The position numbers and the translations under genes are program-made. The notes below the pieces were generated by a model. The model saw nothing but the letters and a program-made list of their open reading frames with translations, ran no database searches and had not been told where the DNA came from. Below, piece after piece: positions 25,739 through 34,284 of a DNA stretch of 64,000 nt (the stretch's first letter is position 1; every line of letters begins with the position of its first letter). The stretch is from Mycetocola manganoxydans (GTDB lineage Bacteria; Actinomycetota; Actinomycetes; Actinomycetales; Microbacteriaceae), in the NCBI RefSeq assembly GCF_003667545.1, contig NZ_RCUV01000001.1, positions 1 to 64,000 on the forward strand. Reading direction: 5' to 3'.

Positions 25739-26719
25739 CTACCGGCCGGTGGAGAGTACGTCGACGACGAAGACCAGGGTGTCTGTTCCCTCGATGCCGG
25801 CGCTCGGCTGCCCGGCTTCGCCGTAGCCCTCCGACGGCGGGAGCACGGCGAGAACCTGCGAGCCGACCGCTGCGCCGACGAGTGCGGCGGAGAACCCGGG
25901 CACGACGCCGGTGGTCGGGAAGCTCGTCGCTCCCCTGCCCCAGCTCTGGTCGAAGACCTCGCCGGTACGCCAGTTCACGCCCTGGTACTGAACGGTGACC
26001 GTGTCACCCTCCTGCACCACTTCGCCGTCGCCCTGTTTGAGCGTTGCGAGCTGGAGTTCGGCAGGCGGGTCGGTCTCCGGGATGGTGACGGTGGGAACGC
26101 CCTCGTCGTCGAGTTCGACGACGGGCATGCCCTCGACCGGGGCGACCGGGGTACCGGTGGCGACGGACGGAACGATTCCGACGGCATCCGCGACGATGAC
26201 GAGTGAGTCACCTGCAGCGACGGCTCCGTCCGGGGAACCCTCCGAGCCGAAGCCGTCCTCCGGTGCGACGACGCTCACGATGCGGGAGCCTTCGTTCACG
26301 CACTCGAGGGTGCGGACGAGTCCCGCGATGAATTTGGTGTCGTTGACCTCGATCGACGTGTATCCGCCGCCCGAGTATGCCGTCTGGGACACGACGTCTC
26401 CGCTGGTGCCGTTGAGGATGGTGACGTCGAAGTTGACGACATCGCCCGGCTGGATTTCCTCGCCGGTCCCTTCGATCGCAACCGTTCGCTCGGTCGCTTC
26501 GACGCTGACCGGCGCGGGGACGTCGATCGTCGGTGCGACTCCGAAGTCGCCCGCGACCTTGACGGAGTCGACGGTTGAGCCACCGGGGGTGTCTTCACAC
26601 GTCAGAGCTGCCGGTTCCTCGCTCGCTTTCGGGGCGGCGGGCTCCGCTGATGCGCACCCCGTGAGGATGAGGGCGGATGCCGCGGCGGCCGCGACGAGGA
26701 CGGGGAGGGATGTGCGCAC
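25739..26719 (-). CDS. FKBP-type peptidyl-prolyl isomerase lipoprotein
   Basis: A 326-residue secreted lipoprotein. GTG 26719 begins a signal peptide (VRTSLPVLVAAAAASALILTGC) whose lipobox LTGC places the lipidated cysteine near residue 22. Two FKBP-like domains follow. The first (about 75-175) contains EEIQPGDVVNFDVTILN and looks divergent. The second (about 225-326) is more canonical, with VVQEGDTVTVQYQGVNWRTGEVFDQSW and VPGFSAALVGAAVGSQVLAVLPPSEGYG. It probably helps fold proteins on the outer face of the membrane. It is divergent from the plsC-like gene. Confidence 0.9.
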   Translation of the reverse strand: MRTSLPVLVAAAAASALILTGCASAEPAAPKASEEPAALTCEDTPGGSTVDSVKVAGDFGVAPTIDVPAPVSVEATERTVAIEGTGEEIQPGDVVNFDVTILNGTSGDVVSQTAYSGGGYTSIEVNDTKFIAGLVRTLECVNEGSRIVSVVAPEDGFGSEGSPDGAVAAGDSLVIVADAVGIVPSVATGTPVAPVEGMPVVELDDEGVPTVTIPETDPPAELQLATLKQGDGEVVQEGDTVTVQYQGVNWRTGEVFDQSWGRGATSFPTTGVVPGFSAALVGAAVGSQVLAVLPPSEGYGEAGQPSAGIEGTDTLVFVVDVLSTGR

Positions 26720-26873
26720 AGGAATATCGCTTTCGAAGAGGGGGAACTGTAGGCCAGTCTGCCGCACCCACCCGGTGGTTGCCTGCGAATGACCTTCACA
26801 CGGACCGAACGGGCCGGCAGACATGGGCCGCCATGCGCAAGGAGGAATACGACAGAGACTACGCTCATCCGTT

Positions 26874-27638
26874 GTGCCGAACACGGAAAAAGACGCCCCC
26901 TCGCCGAGCGAGGCCTCCTCTCCCGGCCTCGTCTACCATCTCGGTCGCGCGGTGCTCATGCCCATCGTGCGGGGCATCTACCGACCCCGCATTATCGGCC
27001 GGTCGAACGTGCCACGCACGGGCCGAGTGATCCTCGCCAGCAACCACCTGTCGTTCATCGACAGCGTCGCGATTCCGGTTGTCGCACCACGGCGGGTTCA
27101 GTTCCTCGCGAAGTCCAGCTACTTCGACGGCAAAGGATTCCGCGGCTGGGTCTCCCGCATCTTCTTCACCTCGATCGGCGCCGTCGGCGTCGAACGAGGT
27201 GCCGGAGCGGCCGCGCAGGAAGCGCTCGACGCCGGTCAGCGCATCCTCGAAACCGAGAGCGCATTCGCGATCTACCCCGAGGGCACACGATCCCTCGACG
27301 GCCGCCTCTACAAGGGCCGCACCGGGGTCGCGTGGCTCGCGCTCAGCACCGGCTCCCCCGTCGTTCCGGTCGGACTGATCGGCACCGACGAACTCATGCC
27401 CGTCGGCAGCACGGTTCCGCGGCTGAAACGCGCCACCGTCATCTTCGGCGAGCCGATCGACGTCAGCCACCACGGCCCAGCGACGAGTGGAAAAGCGAGA
27501 CGCCTCGCCACCGACGAGATCATGGCCGCCATTCACGCTCTCACCGGCCAGGAACTCGCCGGCTCGTACAACGAATCGCCGCCTGCTGACACGATCGAGA
27601 AGATCAAACGCGCGGTCTTCCAGCGTGAGCGGATCTGA
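26874..27638 (+). CDS. 1-acyl-sn-glycerol-3-phosphate acyltransferase
   Basis: A PlsC-family acyltransferase of about 254 residues. The HX4D catalytic motif is NHLSFID (His58, Asp63), the phosphate-binding motif is YPEGTRS (134-140), and PVVPVGLIGTDEL is the usual fourth block. It would acylate lysophosphatidic acid at the membrane surface. The start is uncertain. GTG 26874 gives a typical N-terminus, but the strong AAGGAGG at 26839-26845 is too far from it; an in-frame ATG at 26823 is the alternative. It converges with the OsmC-like gene, with 3 bp between the stops. Confidence 0.88.
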   Translation: MPNTEKDAPSPSEASSPGLVYHLGRAVLMPIVRGIYRPRIIGRSNVPRTGRVILASNHLSFIDSVAIPVVAPRRVQFLAKSSYFDGKGFRGWVSRIFFTSIGAVGVERGAGAAAQEALDAGQRILETESAFAIYPEGTRSLDGRLYKGRTGVAWLALSTGSPVVPVGLIGTDELMPVGSTVPRLKRATVIFGEPIDVSHHGPATSGKARRLATDEIMAAIHALTGQELAGSYNESPPADTIEKIKRAVFQRERI

Positions 27639-27641
27639 CGC

Positions 27642-28112
27642 TCAGGCGACGACGATCACCGGTTCGTGACGGACAGGAAAGTTCACCGACCGGGCGATGA
27701 AGCACAATTCGTTGGCGCGTTCATGGGCCGCGAGCGCGGCATCCGCCATCGAGGCGTCGGCGACGGTGACCCGGGGGCGAAGAATCACCTCGGTGAACGC
27801 TCCCCCACTGTTGCCGTCTTCGACCATGGTGCCGGTGGCGTCATCCTCGTATGCGGTGACGACGACTCCGACCGTCACCGCCACGTGAAGGTACGACAGC
27901 AGGTGGCACTGAGCGAGGGCGGCGAGCAGCAGTTCCTCCGGGTTCCAGCGCGACAGGTCCCCGCGGAACGGTTTATCGGCGGATCCCTCGATCGGATGCT
28001 TCCCCGCGGCTGACACAAGAAGCTCACGACTGTAATCCCGGTACCCGCTCGTGCCCGTGCCGCGGTTTCCGCGCCACTCAACCCCGACGGTGTAGTTGTG
28101 TTCGCCCAACAT
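27642..28112 (-). CDS. OsmC/Ohr-family protein
   Basis: A 156-residue OsmC-like protein. The two redox-active cysteines of the family are present, Cys69 (AALAQCHLLSYLH) and Cys137 (NELCFIARSVNFPV), together with PFRGDLSRWNPEELLLAAL. Members reduce organic hydroperoxides at the dimer interface. The first residues (MLGEHNYTVGVEWRGNRGTGTSGYRDY) are typical of the OsmC subgroup rather than Ohr. No ohrR-type regulator lies beside it. Confidence 0.9.
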   Translation of the reverse strand: MLGEHNYTVGVEWRGNRGTGTSGYRDYSRELLVSAAGKHPIEGSADKPFRGDLSRWNPEELLLAALAQCHLLSYLHVAVTVGVVVTAYEDDATGTMVEDGNSGGAFTEVILRPRVTVADASMADAALAAHERANELCFIARSVNFPVRHEPVIVVA

Positions 28113-28162
28113 GGCCCCAGTCTGTCACGACCGGCACCGGCGATCGGGGCTACCCTTGACCG

Positions 28163-29185
28163 GTGACTACTGCACCGGACCTCGTCGAAACCTTTTCATC
28201 GGCGAGCGCCGTCGAACTCGCCATCGTCACCAGGAGTGGCTTCGTCGAATCCCGGCACTCCGGCTCCGCGATCGTGATCGATCAGCACGCCGATGTGCTG
28301 CGGTCGCTCGGGGATCCATCCGCTCCGGTGTTCGCACGATCGACGCTCAAGCCGTTCCAGGCCATCGCCGTGATGAACGCCGGCGTCGGACTCCGCGGTG
28401 CCGCCGCCGTTCTCGCGACGGCGAGCCACTCGGGAACTCAGCGCCACGTCTCGGTCGTACGCAGCATCCTCGCGCAGGCCGGCCTGACCGAGGTCGCGCT
28501 GCAGTGCCCGGCGGACTGGCCCACCGACTCCGCCGCCCGTGACGAACTCCTCCGCGACAACGGCACGGCATCCCCCATCTACATGAACTGCTCCGGCAAG
28601 CACGCCGCCATGCTCCTCGCGTGCGTGACCAACGGCTGGCCGATCGAAACGTACCTCGATAACGACCACCCCATGCAGGTCCTCGTTCGGGATGTCGTCG
28701 AGCGGTTCACCGGGGAACGCCCGGTACACACTGGAATCGACGGGTGTGGTGCTCCCGTCCACGCGCTCTCGCTCTCCGGGCTCGCCCGCGGAATCGGTCG
28801 CATCCGCACCTCGTCACCGACGTCACCGTTCGCGATCTACCGCAACGCGGGGATCCTCTGCCACGCGGTGCTCGAGAACGGCTGGGCGCTCGACGGCACA
28901 GGGCGAGCGAACACCGTCGTCATCGACCGGCTCGGTGTGTTCGCGAAGCTCGGTGCCGAAGGCGTCATGGTGATGGCGGCGCCGGACGGCACCACCGTCG
29001 CACTCAAGATGCTCGATGGAAGCCTGCGCGCGGCCTCCCTCGTCGGACTCACGCTGCTCGCAGACGCGGGAGCACTCGATCGTGACGCTGTCGACGCGCT
29101 GCTGCCCGACCTGAATCTTTCGGTGAAGGGCGGGGATACCGTCGTCGGCGACATCCGCGTCTCGCCCCTGCTCGAACGCGACTGA
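28163..29185 (+). CDS. Asparaginase (L-asparaginase II family)
   Basis: A 340-residue member of the PF06089 asparaginase group, unrelated in fold to the classical bacterial type II enzyme despite the name. Conserved stretches are VTRSGFVESRHSGSAIVID, FARSTLKPFQAIAVMNAG, ASHSGTQRHVSVV, YMNCSGKHAAMLLAC and GIDGCGAPVHALSLSGLARG. It would hydrolyse asparagine to aspartate and ammonia. GTG 28163 opens the conserved N-terminus. It precedes alanine dehydrogenase, so the two may share a role in nitrogen metabolism. Confidence 0.88.
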   Translation: MTTAPDLVETFSSASAVELAIVTRSGFVESRHSGSAIVIDQHADVLRSLGDPSAPVFARSTLKPFQAIAVMNAGVGLRGAAAVLATASHSGTQRHVSVVRSILAQAGLTEVALQCPADWPTDSAARDELLRDNGTASPIYMNCSGKHAAMLLACVTNGWPIETYLDNDHPMQVLVRDVVERFTGERPVHTGIDGCGAPVHALSLSGLARGIGRIRTSSPTSPFAIYRNAGILCHAVLENGWALDGTGRANTVVIDRLGVFAKLGAEGVMVMAAPDGTTVALKMLDGSLRAASLVGLTLLADAGALDRDAVDALLPDLNLSVKGGDTVVGDIRVSPLLERD

Positions 29186-29221
29186 TCTCGATAGGCTGGC
29201 CCCGGGCAACCATGCCCGCCT

Positions 29222-29290
29222 GACAGTGTCGTCGGACTCCCACAAGGGTGGAAGACCTGTCGCTTTGAGCCGCTCCCGACCGGGGCGGCC
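29222..29290 (+). promoter_or_regulatory. Structured leader upstream of ald
   Basis: The gap before ald can fold twice. An outer GACAG/CTGTC stem (29222-29226 with 29257-29261) encloses a small CCAC-AAGG-GTGG hairpin. A second stem, GCCGCTCC with GGGGCGGC (29269-29276 with 29282-29289), ends just before the ribosome binding site. It resembles a cis-regulatory RNA in layout, but it matches no riboswitch class I recognise. Confidence 0.4.
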
Positions 29291-29306
29291 AGGATGAAGG
29301 AGCACC

Positions 29307-30422
29307 ATGAGAGTCGCCATTCCCCGCGAGGTCAAGAACAACGAGTATCGCGTCGCCATCACTCCCGCCGGGGTCCATGAACTGACCGTCCACGGTCACG
29401 ACGTCCTGATCGAAACGGGTGCGGGCGAAGGCTCTTCGATTTCCGACGATGCGTACGTCGCCGCCGGGGCGACGATTCTGCCCAACGCTGCGGAAACGTG
29501 GGAACGCGCGGAGTTGTTGCTCAAAGTGAAGGAACCCGTCGAGTCGGAGTACCAGTACTTCCGCCGTGGGCTCGTTCTGTTCACCTACCTCCACCTCGCC
29601 GCTGAGCCGGAGCTGACCCGCGAACTGCTTGCCTCGGGGGTGACCGCGATCGCGTATGAGACCGTCCAGCTGCCCAACCGGGCTCTTCCCCTCCTCGCCC
29701 CGATGAGCGAGGTGGCCGGACGGCTCGCCACGATCGTGGGCGCAAACACCATGCTCAAGCCGAACGGCGGCCCAGGCCTTCTCGTTCCCGGTGTCCCCGG
29801 CACCTCGCCCGCCCGGGTGACGGTGCTCGGCGGCGGCGTCGCAGGAACCAACGCGGCGGCGGTCGCCGTCGGTCTCGGAGCGGATGTCACCGTTCTCGAC
29901 ACGAACATCGCCAGACTGCGAGAACTCGATGCCCTCTACGCCGGACGGATCAAGACGATCGCCAGTAACGCGTTCGAGATCGAACACTCGGTGGTATCCG
30001 CCGACCTCGTGATCGGCTCCGTCCTCATCGCCGGGGCACAGACACCGAAACTCGTCAGCAACGCGCTCGTCGCGAAGATGAAGCCCGGCAGTGTGCTCGT
30101 CGACATCTCGGTCGACCAGGGCGGATGCTTCGAGGACTCACACCCGACGACGCACGCCGACCCCACCTTCACCGTGCACGGTTCGGTGTTCTACTGCGTC
30201 GGGAACATGCCCGGCGCCGTGCCCCACACGTCCACCTACGCACTGACGAACGCGACGCTCCCCTACGTGCGGTCGATCGCGAACGCCGGCTGGCGGACTG
30301 CCCTGTCGGCTGACCCGACGCTCGCTCTCGGCCTCAACACCCATGACGGCGCGGTGTACAGCGAACCGGTCGCTCGTGCACACGGACTCGAGCACGAGGA
30401 CCTGTCGGCGGTCACCGACTAG
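29307..30422 (+). CDS. ald: Alanine dehydrogenase
   Basis: A 371-residue L-alanine dehydrogenase (NAD-dependent oxidative deamination of alanine to pyruvate and ammonia, reversible). Catalytic Lys75 (LKVKEP) and His96 (TYLHLAAE) are in place, and the NAD-binding loop is LGGGVAGTNAA at about 173. GAAGGAG precedes ATG 29307. The gene ends in CTAG, shared with the stop codon of the converging EccC-like gene. Upstream is a possible structured leader and then the asparaginase gene. Confidence 0.96.
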   Translation: MRVAIPREVKNNEYRVAITPAGVHELTVHGHDVLIETGAGEGSSISDDAYVAAGATILPNAAETWERAELLLKVKEPVESEYQYFRRGLVLFTYLHLAAEPELTRELLASGVTAIAYETVQLPNRALPLLAPMSEVAGRLATIVGANTMLKPNGGPGLLVPGVPGTSPARVTVLGGGVAGTNAAAVAVGLGADVTVLDTNIARLRELDALYAGRIKTIASNAFEIEHSVVSADLVIGSVLIAGAQTPKLVSNALVAKMKPGSVLVDISVDQGGCFEDSHPTTHADPTFTVHGSVFYCVGNMPGAVPHTSTYALTNATLPYVRSIANAGWRTALSADPTLALGLNTHDGAVYSEPVARAHGLEHEDLSAVTD

Positions 30423-33292
30423 GAACGTGGCGGCGGTTCCAGGCTCACCCGCGTCACCTCCCCGCCGGGTTCCACGAGCCACGCGCGGCCCGGCAGCCGC
30501 GACAGCAGGGGCGGCCGGGTGCGGATTTTGGTGATCGCGCGAAACTCGGCCACGGTGCATCCGTCGACGACGATGGCGGCGTCCTGTCGCAGCGCCGTGA
30601 GAAGGGACCACTGTCCTTGCCACTCCTCCGGGTCTCCCACGAGAACGACCGGTCCGCCCGACCGGCTGCGGACGTGCTCGGTCGTCAAACGCCCAACCGT
30701 TGTGTCGCCGAGAACGGCGACGCTTACCGGCTCGTGCGTGGCATTCCAGCCAAGAATTTCGTCGGCGCGACGCTTCGGCGCGTTCGAGACGACGAGCGTG
30801 AGCGGATGTTCATGCCACCGCACCGGTCGGACGGTGCGGCTCGCGCCATGCTTCGCCGGCTGCCGCGCCGGTTCAGGCGCGGCCAGCTGCACCGACGTCC
30901 CCCGCCACAGCGCACTGCCCGCCGGCCTGCTCTCGATCCAGCCCGCGGTGCTGCCGCCCGCGAGAACGTGTTCCTGCCGGTTCGCTGTGCCGAGCAGAAC
31001 CGTTGAGCCGACGAACCCGCCGAGCATCGCCGTCGGCCCGGCGAGCCGCTGGAGCGTCATCACGAGGTGGACGCCGCGGCGGGGTCCGTCCCGGAGTAGC
31101 GCGACGACACCATCCCGCAGATCGGATGCCGCGTCAGGGTCGACGCCCGCAAGAAGCGAGTCGAGGTCGTCGAGAAGAATCAGTGTCGGTGGGCTGTCGA
31201 CGTGAGACGACAGCGCACCGGACTGCGCTATCACGACGTCCCACGCCAGCTCGGCATCACCCCCGACTCGCTCGATTGCCCAGCGGTCGAGCCCGGAGGC
31301 CTCACGCTCGATCGTGTCCAGGAGCGTTGTCTTCCCGGTTTGAGCCATGCCGATCACGAGCATGCTCCCGTCAGCGCCCGGGTCCCAGCACACGGTCTCC
31401 TGCCGCTGCTCGGTTGGCAGGTCGGCGAGACCGAGACGGATGCTGCCGGCCGGCTCCCCCAGGCTTGCTCGCTCGACCCACGGTGGCAGCGGTTCCAGCC
31501 ACGGCCTTCGCACCTCAACAACCGGCCGCCACGCTGCTGCCGCCCGGGCAATGTCGGCCTCCGTCGCTGTCGCCACCTGCAGGATGACAGGTGACGAGGC
31601 GGTGGCGAGCACCAGACGGCCGGGGAGGGTTGCAGGGACGAGTGCTGCGGCATCCGTTGCGAGGATGGCGGTACTGTCGGCCCGGTTGTTGACCCGCAGC
31701 GACATCCGCAACCCGCAGTTCGCGAGGAGCGAGTCCTTCACGACACCGGCCGGACGTTGCGTGCACAGGATGAGGTGAAGGCCGAGCGATCGGCCTCTCG
31801 CAGCGATGTCGACGAAGAGGGCGTGCAGGTCAGGGAACCCGTCGAGCATCGCGGCGAACTCGTCGACGACGATGACGAGCCGGGCAAGCGCGGGGGCCTG
31901 CCCGATATCCCGGACGCCCAGGTCGCGAAGCATCCGCTCTCGGTATCTGACCTCGGCCCGGAGGCTGTCGAGCGCACGGATCGCCGAGCCGGCGTCGAGG
32001 TCGGTGAGCACACCGACGACGTGCGGCAGCCCGAGGAGAGGAGCGAACGCCGCTCCTCCCTTGAAGTCGACGAGGAGAAGGGTGACGACCTCGGGCGGGT
32101 AACGTTCGGCGAGACTTGTCGCCCAGGTGACCAGGAGCTCGCTCTTGCCGCTCCCGGTGGTGCCGCCGACGATCGCGTGCGGGCCCTCCGCGACGATATC
32201 GACGCAGACCGGCCCGTCACCGTCTGCGCCGATGACCGCGGACAACGAACCGGATGGTCTGGCCGGTGGCGCCGCTGCCGAGACCTGGGCGAACTCGACG
32301 ACGGCGGGCAGACCACCGCTGTCACCACCGCCGAGGCGCGCAGCATGGAGCTCGAGCATGCGGGCGAACGCGCCGGCCTCCGCTCGGGCGACGAGTTCGA
32401 TGCGCAGGTCGAGAGGATCAGCGGCCCCGGCGCTACCGGTGCGATGAAGTACCGCGGTCGTCACTCCGGTCAGTTCGATCACACTCGAGCATCGCGTCGG
32501 GATCCGGTCCAATCGTTCCGAGAGCACGAGGAGCGCGTCCGAGGAAGGCAGTGGTCGAGCGTCCGGCCCCGATTCGACGACCGCAACCGTTGCCGTCGAT
32601 CCACGGAGGCGGTGATGTGGGAGAGCGTCTGCCCAGTCCCAGCCGGCGGGCAGTTCGAGCACAGCGAGCGCGTCCGGACCAGCCGCCGAACACAATTGCA
32701 CAAGGAACCCGCGGGCGAGCGCACTGGTGAGCATCGGAGGTCCGACGAGACCGATTCCTGCGGCAGCATCGACCTCGACGGGAACATCGGGGACAAGCCG
32801 GGCGCGCGCTTTCAGCTGAGCCGTCTCGGGACCTGGGGGGCCGTCGACCCGCAGTGTGCTCGGCTGGGCACCACGACCGACAACGACGATTCTCTGGCGA
32901 TCGACGGGGACTCTCCATCGGCCGAATCCGATCGTCGGGGCCTCCGGGGCGTCGAGTATTCGTCTCGCGCTCGTCGACGTCGAACATCGGGAGCTTTGTT
33001 CGGCGGCGTGTCGTGTCTGGACCTCCGTGTTGAGACGCTCAAGCTCTGCCTGCCATGCGGTGGTGTCCGTGCGCAGCCGCCGCCGACCGGACCACCGGTT
33101 GTCGGCCACGCTCGCCACCGCGATGACCGGGCCCAGAGCGGCGAAGACGAGCACGAACGGTGATCGGGTGATGGCCCAGATGACAACCGCCGCGACGACC
33201 GGGGCGACACTCGCGACGACCGGAAATGGCGACGGACTCATCGGCTCCGGCCGTGGCGGAACGGTGAGGGGTTCATCCGAAATGACCTGCAT
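30419..33292 (-). CDS. EccC/EssC-like FtsK-SpoIIIE ATPase (orphan)
   Basis: A 957-residue membrane ATPase. Two transmembrane helices (about 24-42 and 46-63) are followed by a long linker, a first FtsK/SpoIIIE motor domain with Walker A GGTTGSGKS (376-384) and Walker B LVIVVDEFA (472-480), and a second P-loop domain with GMAQTGKTT (648-656) and a Walker B-like LILLDDLDSLL. This layout is that of the type VII secretion motor EccC/EssC. No WXG100 substrate, EccB, EccD, EccE or mycosin gene is within this window, so either the partners lie elsewhere or this is a solo motor. A PP2C phosphatase gene sits just upstream on the same strand. Confidence 0.87.
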   Translation of the reverse strand: MQVISDEPLTVPPRPEPMSPSPFPVVASVAPVVAAVVIWAITRSPFVLVFAALGPVIAVASVADNRWSGRRRLRTDTTAWQAELERLNTEVQTRHAAEQSSRCSTSTSARRILDAPEAPTIGFGRWRVPVDRQRIVVVGRGAQPSTLRVDGPPGPETAQLKARARLVPDVPVEVDAAAGIGLVGPPMLTSALARGFLVQLCSAAGPDALAVLELPAGWDWADALPHHRLRGSTATVAVVESGPDARPLPSSDALLVLSERLDRIPTRCSSVIELTGVTTAVLHRTGSAGAADPLDLRIELVARAEAGAFARMLELHAARLGGGDSGGLPAVVEFAQVSAAAPPARPSGSLSAVIGADGDGPVCVDIVAEGPHAIVGGTTGSGKSELLVTWATSLAERYPPEVVTLLLVDFKGGAAFAPLLGLPHVVGVLTDLDAGSAIRALDSLRAEVRYRERMLRDLGVRDIGQAPALARLVIVVDEFAAMLDGFPDLHALFVDIAARGRSLGLHLILCTQRPAGVVKDSLLANCGLRMSLRVNNRADSTAILATDAAALVPATLPGRLVLATASSPVILQVATATEADIARAAAAWRPVVEVRRPWLEPLPPWVERASLGEPAGSIRLGLADLPTEQRQETVCWDPGADGSMLVIGMAQTGKTTLLDTIEREASGLDRWAIERVGGDAELAWDVVIAQSGALSSHVDSPPTLILLDDLDSLLAGVDPDAASDLRDGVVALLRDGPRRGVHLVMTLQRLAGPTAMLGGFVGSTVLLGTANRQEHVLAGGSTAGWIESRPAGSALWRGTSVQLAAPEPARQPAKHGASRTVRPVRWHEHPLTLVVSNAPKRRADEILGWNATHEPVSVAVLGDTTVGRLTTEHVRSRSGGPVVLVGDPEEWQGQWSLLTALRQDAAIVVDGCTVAEFRAITKIRTRPPLLSRLPGRAWLVEPGGEVTRVSLEPPPRS

Positions 33293-33386
33293 CCATCAAG
33301 GAAAACCGGTCGTGGCCATCGTACGAAGCGCGCCGAGTCTCCGGTGAGATCAGCGTCAGGTGTTCGCGGCTGTGGAGGAGCCTCTG

Positions 33387-34205
33387 TCAGTCCGAAACGG
33401 CGTCGTTGCCCGGTTCGTCGAGCAGCAGCTCGTCGAGCACGATGACGCTGACGTTGTCGCGACCGCCGTTCTCGAGTGCGGCTCCGACCAGTCCGCGAAC
33501 CGCATCCTCCGGGGTGCTGCTCTGCATGAGAAAGTGGCGCAGCCCGAAGTCCGTGAGTTCCTTCGTGAGGCCGTCGGAGCAGACAAGCCAGCGCGCCCGG
33601 TCCGTCGAGGGAACGTCGGTGTAGTCCGGTAGCGGGTCGTCGGTGAAACCGACCGCACGCGTGATGACGTTCCCGTGGGGGTGGGACTCGGCTTCATCAG
33701 GCGTGATCGCGCCGATCGAGATGAGTTCCTGGACGACAGAATGATCGAGCGTTACCTGGATCAGCTCGTCTCCGAGCAGACGATACACCCGGGAGTCGCC
33801 GATGTTGAAGACGGTCCACGCGGGAACGCTGCCGTCGTCACCAGAGAATCCGAAAACGATGCCGGTCACGGTCGTTCCGGTGCCGAGGTCGGATTTGCCG
33901 ACCTGTTCGAACATGTCGTCCACCGCTGATCGCAGAGCGGTTTCGACAGCACCACGATCGACGATGTCGCCAGACGCCACCCGCTCAGCCAACCGCGCGA
34001 TGACCGCAGCACTGGCGACTTCACCAGCGTCATGGCCACCCATGCCGTCAGCAACGGCGAAGATCGGATAGTCGACGATCACAGCGTCCTGGTTGACCTG
34101 GCGTTTACGGCCGGTGTCGGTCGCGGCAGCCCAGGTCAGTGCAAGCGGTTGTGTGCCGGGCACCTCGACGTTCCGGGAACCGGTGCTCACGTCGATGGCA
34201 GTCAC
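33387..34205 (-). CDS. PP2C-type Ser/Thr protein phosphatase
   Basis: A 272-residue soluble PPM/PP2C phosphatase. Metal-binding motifs are present: ATDTGRKRQVNQDAVIVD, the signature VADGMGGHDAGEVAS (about 51-65), NIGDSRVYRL, SDGLTKELTD and GGRDNVSVIV. It lacks the transmembrane and extracellular parts of PstP. Its likely partner would be a PknB-type kinase, not present here. GTG 34205 is chosen because the protein aligns from there and AGAGGATG precedes it. It lies 94 bp upstream of the EccC-like gene; PP2C and FHA proteins often accompany type VII secretion ATPases, so joint function is plausible. Confidence 0.9.
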   Translation of the reverse strand: MTAIDVSTGSRNVEVPGTQPLALTWAAATDTGRKRQVNQDAVIVDYPIFAVADGMGGHDAGEVASAAVIARLAERVASGDIVDRGAVETALRSAVDDMFEQVGKSDLGTGTTVTGIVFGFSGDDGSVPAWTVFNIGDSRVYRLLGDELIQVTLDHSVVQELISIGAITPDEAESHPHGNVITRAVGFTDDPLPDYTDVPSTDRARWLVCSDGLTKELTDFGLRHFLMQSSTPEDAVRGLVGAALENGGRDNVSVIVLDELLLDEPGNDAVSD

Positions 34206-34284
34206 GCACTCATCCTCTCGGAGCCCCACGGAGATGAAGCCTGCGTCGATAATACCGGGCGCTGCGGCGGCCGGTGACCGCGCC

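Noticed and set aside
29186-29306. Glycine riboswitch before ald
   Set aside because: The conserved core bases of that class are not present; only generic stems can be drawn.
31757-33163. 468-codon plus-strand open frame opposite the EccC-like gene
   Set aside because: Antisense shadow; the minus-strand frame has P-loops and Walker B motifs, this one has none.
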